Part shown: positions 8,328 through 16,760 of the stretch, one piece after another | How the letters are laid out: every line of letters starts with the position of its first letter | How positions within the stretch are numbered: the first letter of the stretch is position 1 | NCBI GenBank assembly: GCA_946413655.1 | Contig: CAMKLO010000007.1 | Span: 1 to 64,000 of the forward strand | Source: an uncultured Fibrobacter sp. | GTDB lineage: Bacteria; Fibrobacterota; Fibrobacteria; Fibrobacterales; Fibrobacteraceae | Reading direction: 5' to 3' | DNA: 64,000 nt | Notes under the pieces: model-generated | The model's database searches: none | Seen by the model: the letters and a program-made list of their open reading frames with translations, nothing else | Told to the model about the DNA's origin: nothing | Position numbers and translations under genes: made by a program

Positions 8328-10004
8328 TCAGTCCGGATTTTTCAGGCAACGAACCGAAATAGCGTTTGAGTTGAGCATTCTGTCAACTTCAACCACATCA
8401 TCCGTATAGAACATCGTCATTCCATACGAATAGCTTTTGTCCTCATGCACTGTCGAAGAAACAAAATTTGCCTGATAACCATAATATGCAAAACTGGCAG
8501 AACGACCTTCAGGATCCGTCTTATAATCTCTTACAGGAAGTGCCGAAAAACCATACTTGTCCGTCGAAGAACGCTTTCCACTCCAGCCACCTTTTGACTT
8601 CAAATCACGCCCTCCAAACAAGCTTCCACCCACAAATTCAATCAACGTGTTCCATTCTTCGGCAGACGGGATATGCCATCCTTCAGGGCACACGCCACGA
8701 GTATATTGCTTGGGGCTGCAATTTTTCCATTTATATCCACAGCCCTCTCCATCTTTAGAAAAGATACCCGCAGAATCCATGGCCGCACTCCACAGATAAT
8801 AACGACCATAGGATTTGCAATTAGACTCAACATGACCATGACAGAAACTTGAAGAATCCAATTGATATGTCGGTTGCAAATAGGCATATCTAAGATTTTG
8901 GGCCATCCAAACCTGATCCCCAATTTCTGTGACCCTATACTTATTACCATCACGTTCATCCGTTAAAATGCCGGTTTCATCATCATATGTGCTTCCTTTG
9001 TTTACATCATCTTTAGGCCAATCGATTTTACACATAGCATCATTACCCGCAGCATCATCTTCGACACAACGAACATACGTGCTAATAGACTTTCTGTTAT
9101 AAATCAGTTCATATTTTTGGCCACCCTTGGGGGCTATCAAATAAGATTCATCACTACTAAATTCATTTGTAACCCAGAAATATCTATAACTATTTCTATA
9201 AACAGCAAACAAATTCAATTTATCTTCATCATCATTTTCCAAAAGTTCAAACCATTCCGCAAGGCTTGGAACATGCCAACCTGAAGGACATATTCCGCGC
9301 GCTCCACAAGGACGGCATTTGGGTTTACCATATCCACAATTTTTACCTGTTGTTGAAAATATGGCCGATGAATCCATAGCCTCACTCCAAAGATAGGTGC
9401 GACCATAAAATTCAACGCTATCAGGCTCCTTGGCATTTCTAGTTTCTACACCGGGATACTGGTAGTCAAAGGCTAGGTTTTCGACCATCCAACGTCTTTT
9501 ACCAAATTTCAGCACCTTGTACTTTTTCCCGTCTCTGGAATCCTCGATATAATCGTATTTATAAGCATCCGAAGAGGATTGCGCAACCGATGACGAAGAA
9601 TTGGCAGAGGATGAGCTTGACAAGACAGCCAACATGCTATATAATTGAGAATATATAGAATTGCTCGAAGAAGACGAAGACAAGCGACTCGAAGAAGATC
9701 TTGGTAAAGATGACGATGATTTTGCTGAAGATGAAGAAAGTGAAGACGACAAATTATTCGAAGAAGAAGATGACTTTACCGAAGACGACGACAACTTAAC
9801 AGCTGACGATGATGATTTTTTCTGCGATGATGAAGATGTTTTTTTCAAAGATGAAGAACTGGACTGAGATTCGCTAGATTCCGCTACTTCAGAAGAATTT
9901 GAAACATCGAAATCATAACTTGTAACGTTAGAATCGTTATCATCACCACAACCGCATAAAACAAGAGTGGCAAGTACAAAATATACAAACGGAGAAATTT
10001 TCAA
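8328..10004 (-). CDS. Two-domain FISUMP lipoprotein
   Basis: A 558-residue surface protein. Residues 1-20 are a lipoprotein signal with lipobox LCGC, followed by ~110 residues of almost pure Ser with Lys/Ala spacers, then two FISUMP domains in tandem. The first runs from DSRDGKKYK through WMVENLAF, CPSGWHVPSLAEW to VRCVED; the second from DERDGNKYR through WMAQNLRY, CPEGWHIPSAEEW to VRCLKN. The start is TTG, not ATG: AAAGGAGG stands 6 bases upstream of it. The opposite strand of the Ser tract shows a spurious acidic frame. Role unknown; surface display is inferred from the lipobox. Confidence 0.9.
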   Translation of the reverse strand: MKISPFVYFVLATLVLCGCGDDNDSNVTSYDFDVSNSSEVAESSESQSSSSSLKKTSSSSQKKSSSSAVKLSSSSVKSSSSSNNLSSSLSSSSAKSSSSLPRSSSSRLSSSSSSNSIYSQLYSMLAVLSSSSSANSSSSVAQSSSDAYKYDYIEDSRDGKKYKVLKFGKRRWMVENLAFDYQYPGVETRNAKEPDSVEFYGRTYLWSEAMDSSAIFSTTGKNCGYGKPKCRPCGARGICPSGWHVPSLAEWFELLENDDEDKLNLFAVYRNSYRYFWVTNEFSSDESYLIAPKGGQKYELIYNRKSISTYVRCVEDDAAGNDAMCKIDWPKDDVNKGSTYDDETGILTDERDGNKYRVTEIGDQVWMAQNLRYAYLQPTYQLDSSSFCHGHVESNCKSYGRYYLWSAAMDSAGIFSKDGEGCGYKWKNCSPKQYTRGVCPEGWHIPSAEEWNTLIEFVGGSLFGGRDLKSKGGWSGKRSSTDKYGFSALPVRDYKTDPEGRSASFAYYGYQANFVSSTVHEDKSYSYGMTMFYTDDVVEVDRMLNSNAISVRCLKNPD

Positions 10005-10115
10005 AAGGGCCTCCTTTAGAACTTATCCGCAATATACAAAAAATCTCCCTCAAAAAGGAGGCTAATTCAAAAAAATAGTCTATCAAAACAAACTCAAGAC
10101 AATCTTTAAAAAACG

Positions 10116-10565
10116 TCAAATTTCATCGAGTGTAACGACGAGCGCATCGGCAGCATCACGGAAGTTCGCGCATTCCGTGAGGATGCAGTCTGCCCCGTTC
10201 ACAAACGCAGTGGCAAGGCGCATGGCCTCCCCTTCCGTCAATTTGTGGTTCGTGCGGGCAGCAGCCGCAAAAAGTTCAGCCGCCTTGAGCGAAACGTCAG
10301 CATTCACTTCGCAAAGGCGTACATTCGAAGACTTCTCGAAAAATTCGCGGTACTGCCTAGCAAGCACACCGTCGTTTGCGCCATACGCCTTTGAGCAGAT
10401 TTCAAACAACGTTACAGATGAAACAAGAACCTGCACGTTATTCTCATAGACTCCATCCAATACGCCCGACACAACCGGGTAATAATCAGGATGCATCTGG
10501 AGGAGCCGCACCAGCGGCCCCGAATCCAAAAACAAAATGCGGCTCTGTTCAATCGACTTAATCAT
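10116..10565 (-). CDS. PIN-domain protein, probable ribonuclease
   Basis: A 149-residue PIN-fold protein. FLDSGPLVRLL carries the first acidic residue, EICSK the second, and DCILTECANF with nearby RD the C-terminal acidic pair, the arrangement of VapC-like Mg-dependent RNases. Its ATG (10565) overlaps the stop of the preceding gene by 8 bases, so translation is coupled. A longer start at 10604 would lie inside that gene and is not preferred. No VapB-like antitoxin lies next to it, so a toxin role is uncertain. Confidence 0.75.
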   Translation of the reverse strand: MIKSIEQSRILFLDSGPLVRLLQMHPDYYPVVSGVLDGVYENNVQVLVSSVTLFEICSKAYGANDGVLARQYREFFEKSSNVRLCEVNADVSLKAAELFAAAARTNHKLTEGEAMRLATAFVNGADCILTECANFRDAADALVVTLDEI

Positions 10566-11628
10566 CTTCTTTGACGGGTTCGTAGATTTCCATGTAAGCG
10601 GCATCGTAGCGCTGGCCCGAACGCATCATCTTGAAGCGCCCTGCACGCGGATAAAAATACCAGTTCATCCATTCGCCACTCATGTCCGTACGCTTCGTCT
10701 TGAGGGCGATCGGCTTTTCGCCCATATAATAATCTCGTTTGTGCGGAATCACGCGTTCCATCGCACGGTAAGTATGCACAGAATTTCCGGCGCGGCGTTC
10801 AATCGTTCCATGTCCGTCCTTGCTCCACGTGATGTTCACGGTTCCATGTTCATCCGTCAATGGTTCGCAAGTATCAAAACCGCTTGCGCACCACAGATAT
10901 TTCGGATAAGAGAAACTATACGAATCCAAGTTAAATGTTTCGGCAATGCGGTTATTCCCTTTAAAGGTCGGGTAGTTTCCGGCAAGCGTGTATTCACCCG
11001 CATTGTAGTCTTCGCAACCACGCTGAGCGACCCTCACAACGCGGTTATAGACATCGACGCCGACAGCGCATCCGTCTTCTTTATACACAAAGCGAGCATG
11101 GCCGTTGATGTTTTTCTTTTCGAGATTGCCCATCTCGATTTCGGCCACGTCATCATCCTTACCGTTCTGGACAATGATGTTAAAACGGCTGGCGTTGCTC
11201 GGCGAGCTTTTCAGCACGACGCGACCAGTTTCAGAAACATATTCTCCACTCAAGTCGGTGTATTCCAGCATAAAGCGCTCCAGTTCAGAACGCTTGACCC
11301 ACACGTCGCCAAACTTGCAGTTTACTGGCACGTATCGAGGCGGTGCCTTCAATTCAACTTCTTCGTATGTCGTTATTTTCTGTTTCTTGGTGACCGTCTT
11401 AAACTTGTTCTTACCGACACGAACCTGTTCTTGTACATCCACATAAGTTTCATGAGGTATTCTATCCTTCGGGATAGGAAGTTCCTTGACTGCATCGGAA
11501 GACATCAAATATCCCAAGGGCCGATTTTCGTCAATTTCACCATTAATCTTTTTATAAACATCTAATTTCATCTGAGCAAATGAGCTTGCAAAAAACAGAG
11601 CCAACACCACCAACACAAATTTTTTCAA
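10558..11628 (-). CDS. Exported protein of unknown function
   Basis: A 356-residue protein with an N-terminal signal peptide (hydrophobic core VLVVLALFFASSFA). The mature part is rich in charged and aromatic residues and has no recognised domain. The C-terminal part (from about DMSGEWMNWYFYPRAG) looks beta-rich. The start codon is TTG with AGAGGA about 8 bases upstream. The gene overlaps the PIN-domain gene, so the two form a short operon. Confidence 0.75.
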   Translation of the reverse strand: MKKFVLVVLALFFASSFAQMKLDVYKKINGEIDENRPLGYLMSSDAVKELPIPKDRIPHETYVDVQEQVRVGKNKFKTVTKKQKITTYEEVELKAPPRYVPVNCKFGDVWVKRSELERFMLEYTDLSGEYVSETGRVVLKSSPSNASRFNIIVQNGKDDDVAEIEMGNLEKKNINGHARFVYKEDGCAVGVDVYNRVVRVAQRGCEDYNAGEYTLAGNYPTFKGNNRIAETFNLDSYSFSYPKYLWCASGFDTCEPLTDEHGTVNITWSKDGHGTIERRAGNSVHTYRAMERVIPHKRDYYMGEKPIALKTKRTDMSGEWMNWYFYPRAGRFKMMRSGQRYDAAYMEIYEPVKEDD

Positions 11629-11758
11629 AACAGGTTCCTCTTTTAAATTATTAAGTTAGATTATTGTAGCCCTTATTGTAGAAAAAATAACGATGAAGAA
11701 AATTTTACTAACATTTAAATAAGTATTTAAACGTAGAATTATACCAAGGAGATCCAGT

Positions 11759-13489
11759 ATGAAGAAAATGTTTCTTGCCACGTGCCTGTTGGCCGCGTCC
11801 GTTTTTGCACTTCCAAAGGTCGAAGACGTCAAAGCGGCTGCTGCAGACAGTAAAGCTACTGTAGAAGCGAAGGCTGCTACAGCAAAGGCAAAAACCCAGA
11901 CAGCCAAGAAGAAAGTTACGGCCACTCAGGACAAAGCTAAGGACGTCCAGAGCAAGGCTGCCGCGGAAGAAGCAAAGGCAACCGCTGCGGCAACATCCGT
12001 AGCCAACGACGCTAAGGCCCAAGTAGCCGATACCAAGGCTCAAGCCAATGACGCCATAACAAAGGCCGCAGACTCCAAGGTTCACGCCGCAAGCGCCCAA
12101 GCCAAGGCCGTCGATGCAAAGGCCCAGGCCGAAGCACAGGCCGCCGATCTCAAGGCCAAGGCCGCCGAACAGAAAGCTCAGGCTGAAGCCATGGCAGCAA
12201 ATGCCCAAGCACAAGCCGCCGAAAAGAAGGCCGAAATGGAAGCCAAGGCCGCAGGCATCAATACTCAGGCCAATGAAGTCAAGGATCAGGCCGCTGACGC
12301 CAAGGCTCAGGCCGTCAATGCATTCACGGCTCCGGCAGCAGCTCCAGCAGCTCAGACTCCCATCGTAATTCCTTCTGTAGAACCGACTCCGGCCGTCACG
12401 CCGGCACCAGTCGTCGCCCCCACTCCGGTTGCAGAACCCGCTCCGGCAGTAGCAGTTCCGACTGTCACCACGACAGAAGAAGTTGCTGCCATAGAACCGA
12501 CTTCTACAACAACCCGCAAGAAAAAGAAGATGATTGAAAACGCGGTATTCTCCGTGAACCAGATTGACTTCGACATCAATGCGGACTTCGAACTCGAAGC
12601 AGGCAAGGTATTCTGGACATCCGAAGAAGACGAAAATTCGGACAACTTTGAAACTTGGAACGGCGAAGCCAACCTCGCCATCCTCGCCGAAACGCAGAAC
12701 TTCAAGGGCAAAATCGCTCTCGCCTTCTATCCGGGCGACTTGAAGACCGACAACGCCAAGGGCACTACCGGTTCTGCCGATGACTACTTTATCCTCAGAG
12801 AAGCATGGGCAAACCAGACTAACGGCTGGTTCAGCTTCAAGGTCGGTCGTTGGGACAACACCGACAAGAACGGTGACTACTTCGGTGGCTACATCGACGG
12901 TTACATGAACGGCTTCCTCTCCGAACAGGATCCGGAAAACCAGTTTGAATTCGGCTTCGTCCCGAACGAAAACATCGACATCGCATTGTCTCTCATCAGC
13001 AAGGCAGCCCACTTGAACAAGGGCGACCTCCGTGCCGTCTTCAACTTCCACGATCTCCCGAGCCTCGAACAGTTCGAAGTTCAGCTCGGCTATCGCAGCA
13101 ACATTTTCGACAAAGTCCATGACGCCGATGCCGTCGTCAAGCACAATATTTCCTTGAAGGTTCGTTGGCCGATCGTTCCGGACTTCTTCACGGTGTTCGG
13201 TGAAGTCGCTCTCATGGACCTCTCCGACGACATGGTCGTGCCGCTCACGGGTGGTATGGAATTCAACTTCAAGACTGTTGACCGCGTCATTCTCGAAGCA
13301 GAATACGTTGGCGACCGCAAGAAGAATGGTTACTACGAAGGCAGCCCGAAACACGTCAAGGACGTTCTCGCAGCCCTCTACCTCGAAAAAGCCCTCACGG
13401 ACCGATTCTCGCTCTCCGCTGGCTTCCACAACTACGGTGCTAGCAGAGACTTCATGCTCTCTGGCAACTTGATTGGTAGAATAAACTAA
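11759..13489 (+). CDS. Outer-membrane beta-barrel protein with periplasmic alanine-rich coiled coil
   Basis: A 576-residue protein in four parts. There is a signal peptide (1-18), an Ala/Lys/Gln coiled-coil region (~20-190) with heptads such as AKAQVAD and TKAQAND, and a Pro/Val/Ala linker (~190-250) ending in a basic RKKKK patch. A C-terminal domain (~260-576) is beta-rich with alternating aromatics, typical of porin-like barrels. The barrel shares motifs with the product of 48810-49838 (FKVGRWD..FGGYIDG against LKIGHWK..FGTYID), so they are paralogous. It may tether the outer membrane to the wall or inner membrane. AAGGAGATCC precedes the ATG; a strong terminator follows at 13629. Confidence 0.8.
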   Translation: MKKMFLATCLLAASVFALPKVEDVKAAAADSKATVEAKAATAKAKTQTAKKKVTATQDKAKDVQSKAAAEEAKATAAATSVANDAKAQVADTKAQANDAITKAADSKVHAASAQAKAVDAKAQAEAQAADLKAKAAEQKAQAEAMAANAQAQAAEKKAEMEAKAAGINTQANEVKDQAADAKAQAVNAFTAPAAAPAAQTPIVIPSVEPTPAVTPAPVVAPTPVAEPAPAVAVPTVTTTEEVAAIEPTSTTTRKKKKMIENAVFSVNQIDFDINADFELEAGKVFWTSEEDENSDNFETWNGEANLAILAETQNFKGKIALAFYPGDLKTDNAKGTTGSADDYFILREAWANQTNGWFSFKVGRWDNTDKNGDYFGGYIDGYMNGFLSEQDPENQFEFGFVPNENIDIALSLISKAAHLNKGDLRAVFNFHDLPSLEQFEVQLGYRSNIFDKVHDADAVVKHNISLKVRWPIVPDFFTVFGEVALMDLSDDMVVPLTGGMEFNFKTVDRVILEAEYVGDRKKNGYYEGSPKHVKDVLAALYLEKALTDRFSLSAGFHNYGASRDFMLSGNLIGRIN

Positions 13490-13490
13490 A

Positions 13491-13598
13491 AAGACCGCTC
13501 GGCTCTATCGCAAACAGAACCGACGTCTTCGCCTCGCTCTCGCCTACACGACTCGTCAACACGAGTCGCTTAAGGCTCACAGAAGACCGCTCGGCTCT
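13491..13598 (+). repeat. Direct repeat pair in the 3' leader region
   Basis: AGACCGCTCGGCTCTA occurs twice, at about 13491-13507 and 13582-13598, around CGACTCGTCAACACGAGTCG, a palindrome able to form a hairpin. This is an untranslated stretch between the coiled-coil protein gene and its terminator. Nothing in it looks coding. Confidence 0.5.
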
Positions 13599-13628
13599 AG
13601 GTGCTGAAACCACATCAGTCATGTAAAG

Positions 13629-13656
13629 ACACCCTGCTTGGCAGGGTGTTTTTATT
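13629..13656 (+). terminator. Rho-independent terminator
   Basis: ACACCCTGC, loop TTG, GCAGGGTGT, then TTTTTATT. A perfect 8-9 bp GC-rich stem with a U tract, closing the coiled-coil barrel gene. Confidence 0.9.
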
Positions 13657-13691
13657 ATATTACAGATAAATATACGTTAAGGAGGACATGG

Positions 13692-15284
13692 ATGAAATTC
13701 CTAAAATTACTTGCTGTATCTGCAGCAATTGCGCTTACCGCTTGTGGCGACGATAATGTTGCTGCATTTGACGAGCCTCCCATGTCGAGTCAAGATGTTT
13801 CAAGTCAAGATCCATCAAGTCAAGGGAAGTCTAGTTCCAGTTCCGAAGCTGCTGTGACAAGCTCCAGTTCGGATGCTAACGCAACAAGCTCCAGCTCAGA
13901 TGCGGTTCTGGGAAGTTCCAGTTCAAGAACAGGCCCCAAAATGATTTCGAACGGTTCCATCATCACGGATGGCCAAGTTGTCGATTTGCGCGATGGCAGG
14001 ACGTACAAGACAACCGTCATCGGAAACCAAGTGTGGATGGCTGAAAATCTCAAATTGGATGTCACCCAGTATATAGAAGATGGGACATACAATAATGAAT
14101 CCTATTTTTATGATGCTATGTTATGGACTAGCAGTTTGTACAACGAAGGTGCAGACACAAGCGAAAATTTCTACCCATGGGATATCGCCATCGATGCAGC
14201 GGGAATATACGGAACGAGCGCAAAAGGTTGTGACTTCTATTCAGAATGTCATTTATCAGGTTTAATACGTGGAATATGCCCTGAAGGTTTTCATGTTCCA
14301 AGTCCAGACGAAGTGGAACAATTAATTAGAGCTATAGGTGGAAAATGCGGGACAGCCCAAAAGCTTAAAGCTAAACATTCCGGATGGAAACTAGATAACG
14401 GGACTGATGAACTCGGTTTTGCCGCACACCCTGCTGGATATTATGTAGTATGGTGGGGAGATGGTTATGATGGATATACTTTTGAACACGAAATGGATCC
14501 AGAAGCTGAATTTTTAACAACAACAGATACACTCTACTGGAATATCACACACAAAACATACACTGAACCCTACGATGTTGTCGAATTTACTTCTAGAGGA
14601 TATATTCACATGAGTTCACTTCGTTGTTTAAGAGACGAACCCGCAGGTGTTGATTGGGTGGACCCGCCAGAGCCAACCGAGCCCACCTTACCGGAATTTG
14701 AATACGGCGAGTTGACAGATCCGCGTGACGGCAAAACATACAGGACCGTTGTTGTCAATGGCAAAACTTGGATGGACCAAAACCTCGCCTATAGCTTGAC
14801 AGACGCAGATTTCGAAGAAGTCTATAAGCTCGCCGGAAGCCGCCCTGATATCAACGAAAACTTCACCTGCGAGCACACATTCCTCGGCAATCATGTGGAT
14901 TGCAAGCACAAATTCAAAATTGACGCCACCTACTGTGCGTCTCACGAAACCGCATGCAAAAATTACGGCAAATTTTACGACTGGTACGAAGCAAGCGTTG
15001 TTTGCCCAGCCGGATGGCGACTCCCCAACAAAGAGGAAATGTTTGACTTCTGGGATTCCACAAACCCGTATGTCGTTTATACCGGAGACTGTTTTGATCG
15101 AGGGATAAGCTTTGAAAAATTAATCGATAAAAGCTTAAGCAAGCTGCTAGACGAAGACCTTGGAAAACGAGTAGAGTTTGTATTCTGGACCTCTACGGAA
15201 TCCGAATACAAAGGATACATAGCCACTACAAATGGAAATTTTCAAAAAGGCGCAATAATGAACGTCCGCTGCGTAAAAGACTAG
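13692..15284 (+). CDS. Two-domain FISUMP lipoprotein
   Basis: A 530-residue protein. The lipobox is TACG around residue 20, then a Ser-rich linker of ~55 residues, then two FISUMP domains. The first has DLRDGRTYKT, WMAENLKL, CPEGFHVPSPDEV and LRCLRD; the second has DPRDGKTYRT, WMDQNLAY, CPAGWRLPNKEEM and VRCVKD. A short proline/glutamate linker (PPEPTEPTLPE) joins them. Start at 13692 is supported by AAGGAGG 7 bases upstream; the frame extends upstream to 13638 without support. Paralogue of the gene at 8328-10004. Confidence 0.92.
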   Translation: MKFLKLLAVSAAIALTACGDDNVAAFDEPPMSSQDVSSQDPSSQGKSSSSSEAAVTSSSSDANATSSSSDAVLGSSSSRTGPKMISNGSIITDGQVVDLRDGRTYKTTVIGNQVWMAENLKLDVTQYIEDGTYNNESYFYDAMLWTSSLYNEGADTSENFYPWDIAIDAAGIYGTSAKGCDFYSECHLSGLIRGICPEGFHVPSPDEVEQLIRAIGGKCGTAQKLKAKHSGWKLDNGTDELGFAAHPAGYYVVWWGDGYDGYTFEHEMDPEAEFLTTTDTLYWNITHKTYTEPYDVVEFTSRGYIHMSSLRCLRDEPAGVDWVDPPEPTEPTLPEFEYGELTDPRDGKTYRTVVVNGKTWMDQNLAYSLTDADFEEVYKLAGSRPDINENFTCEHTFLGNHVDCKHKFKIDATYCASHETACKNYGKFYDWYEASVVCPAGWRLPNKEEMFDFWDSTNPYVVYTGDCFDRGISFEKLIDKSLSKLLDEDLGKRVEFVFWTSTESEYKGYIATTNGNFQKGAIMNVRCVKD

Positions 15285-15306
15285 TTTTGCTCAAAAGCCA
15301 TAAAAG

Positions 15307-15335
15307 AAATCCTGCGATGAACTCGCAGGATTTTT
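15307..15335 (+). terminator. Rho-independent terminator
   Basis: AATCCTGCG, loop ATGAACT, CGCAGGATT and TTTT. Closes the FISUMP lipoprotein gene. Confidence 0.85.
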
Positions 15336-15428
15336 CACATAATAAAGCCAAAAGCAAACGAAGGTTGCGAGCTCATAGCTCAATGGTTCGGCAAGCTCAC
15401 CAACCTAGACGAGCGACCGCGCCCACAA

Positions 15429-15626
15429 CTAGAAGCCTTTACGTTCCAGGTCAAGCAAAAGCGCCTGGAGGGATTCTTCGACAGAAGCACGGAAACTCGT
15501 CGTGCCGAGGCTACAACTTGCAACAACATCGTTGCCGGAAGAAATTCGAATTACATCAAAACCATTTTCGGATGTAAAAGAGACTGTCAAACCTTTATTC
15601 AGAGCTTTTTCTAGTAAATCGCGCAT
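15429..15626 (-). CDS. Small protein of unknown function
   Basis: A 65-residue protein beginning MRDLLEKALNKG. AAAGGAG stands 5 bases before the ATG at 15626, which decides this start over the longer frame from 15740. It has no signal or membrane segment. The pattern is amphipathic helix, beta strands (LTVSFTS, FDVIRISS, DVVASCS) and a closing helix. No family recognised. Confidence 0.65.
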   Translation of the reverse strand: MRDLLEKALNKGLTVSFTSENGFDVIRISSGNDVVASCSLGTTSFRASVEESLQALLLDLERKGF

Positions 15627-15767
15627 AGCGACTCCTTTAATAATGAGTTCAAAAAACTTAGGTTGGCGCACCAACAGACTTAAACTAGGCTTTTTTGCTC
15701 CAAAAAACAAGCAAATAATTTTGATTTTCCATAATTTCAATGTATTTTAAAGGTGTAGGGGAAAATT

Positions 15768-16760
15768 ATGTTCGATTTTCACATTCATCTAGCTCGATTA
15801 CCCCAAAAAAAGCAACTCACGCAGTTGCTTCTGGACCGCAATTACGATTTTATCGCGATAGCATGCGAGCCATGGGAATGGAAAGAAATTTTACTTTTAA
15901 AAAAAGTATTCTCTTCGGGACTCAAGCCGTTCAAGGCCGCCTATGGCATCCACCCGATGATTGCCCAGCAAGCAACCGACGACATGTTCGCTAAACTACG
16001 AGCAATTATAAAAGAAGACAAGCGAGCGATGGTCGGCGAAGCAGGGATTGACAAGCGGTATCCAGGATACGAAGACGGCACTCAGGACCGTGTATTTTTG
16101 GAACAGGCGAAGCTGGCCTTGGAATTCCAGCGTGACTTGCAAATCCATTGCGTCGGGGATTATATGCGGGTGCTGAAACTTTTGACCAAGGCGGGGTTTC
16201 CGCAAGACGAGCCGTGGTTGTATAGCGCACCGCGCCCCATATTCCACAGGTTTGGTGGAGACGTGGCTTTTCTCAAACGAGCACTCCCCTACGGTGCGCT
16301 GTTTTCGCTGCATGCCGACAGTTTCCGCAAGAAATCGACTGCGGCCACGATTCCGCTTATCCCGCAAGAACGCGTGTTTTTCGAAACCGATGCCGATGAA
16401 TCGTTTTGGCAAGGAAAAACCGGTAGGAATAACGCGGCTGATAATGTTACAACTGATCCCGGAACCCCGGAATATATCCGGGGCAGGCTCAAGTCCGGGA
16501 TGACAAGTAGTGAAGAGTCCGGGATGACAAGTAGTGAAGAGTCCGGGATGACAAACAGTGTTGAGTCCGGGATGACAAGTAGTGAAGAGTCCGGGATGAC
16601 AAACTGCGCTGAATCCGGGGCGACAAGCAGTGCTGAGTCCGTCATCCTGACCCTCGCAGAGGGGAAGGATCCAGTGCAATTCACACCAGAAGAATGCGCC
16701 TCGGAACTGGAGAGCCGATTGGAATCAGTTCGAGCCGCCTACGCCAAGTGCCGTGAGTAG
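15768..16760 (+). CDS. TatD-family metal-dependent hydrolase with a repeat-coded insertion
   Basis: A putative metal-dependent hydrolase (TatD-type DNase). Metal ligands of the family are visible: the HxH motif in FDFHIHLA, Glu in VGEAGID, His in QIHCVGD, His in IFHRFGGD and Asp in FFETDADES. Between that Asp and a normal-looking C-terminal helix (FTPEECASELESRLESV) lies an insertion of about 80 residues (~222-304). It contains six copies of an 8-residue unit like SGMTSSEE and is coded by dispersed repeat DNA. Without it the length would be close to that of TatD proteins (~260). The 3' end overlaps convergent mfd by 36 bases. Confidence 0.8.
   Translation: MFDFHIHLARLPQKKQLTQLLLDRNYDFIAIACEPWEWKEILLLKKVFSSGLKPFKAAYGIHPMIAQQATDDMFAKLRAIIKEDKRAMVGEAGIDKRYPGYEDGTQDRVFLEQAKLALEFQRDLQIHCVGDYMRVLKLLTKAGFPQDEPWLYSAPRPIFHRFGGDVAFLKRALPYGALFSLHADSFRKKSTAATIPLIPQERVFFETDADESFWQGKTGRNNAADNVTTDPGTPEYIRGRLKSGMTSSEESGMTSSEESGMTNSVESGMTSSEESGMTNCAESGATSSAESVILTLAEGKDPVQFTPEECASELESRLESVRAAYAKCRE
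16432..16680. repeat. REP-like repeats and a 24-bp tandem array inside a CDS
   Basis: At 16489-16640 six contiguous 24-bp units of the type AGTCCGGGATGACAAGTAGT plus GAAG occur, with drift in the later copies. They are preceded by CCCGGAACCCCGG and followed at 16641-16674 by an inverted copy of the CTGGATCC..CAGGATGAC element. The 24-bp period keeps the reading frame, so the hydrolase is not broken. Confidence 0.9.

Noticed and set aside
6775..8409. Long open frame opposite gatB
   Set aside because: gatB is unambiguous on the - strand; the other frame is a shadow.
9661..9867. Very acidic Asp/Glu frame
   Set aside because: It is the opposite strand of the poly-Ser linker of the FISUMP lipoprotein.
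10116..11628. PIN-domain gene and its upstream partner as a VapBC toxin-antitoxin pair
   Set aside because: The partner is a 356-residue exported protein, not a small DNA-binding antitoxin.
11708..13429. Long open frame opposite the coiled-coil barrel gene
   Set aside because: It mirrors the biased codon use of the + strand gene, has no ribosome-binding site and no recognisable family.
15370..15410. tRNA-like text (GCTCATAGCTCAATGGTT) resembling a D arm
   Set aside because: No cloverleaf, anticodon stem or T arm follows; it is better explained as a dispersed repeat fragment.
16489..16640. 24-bp repeats that could suggest a CRISPR array
   Set aside because: The units are contiguous without spacers, lie in frame inside a coding region, and no cas genes are nearby.
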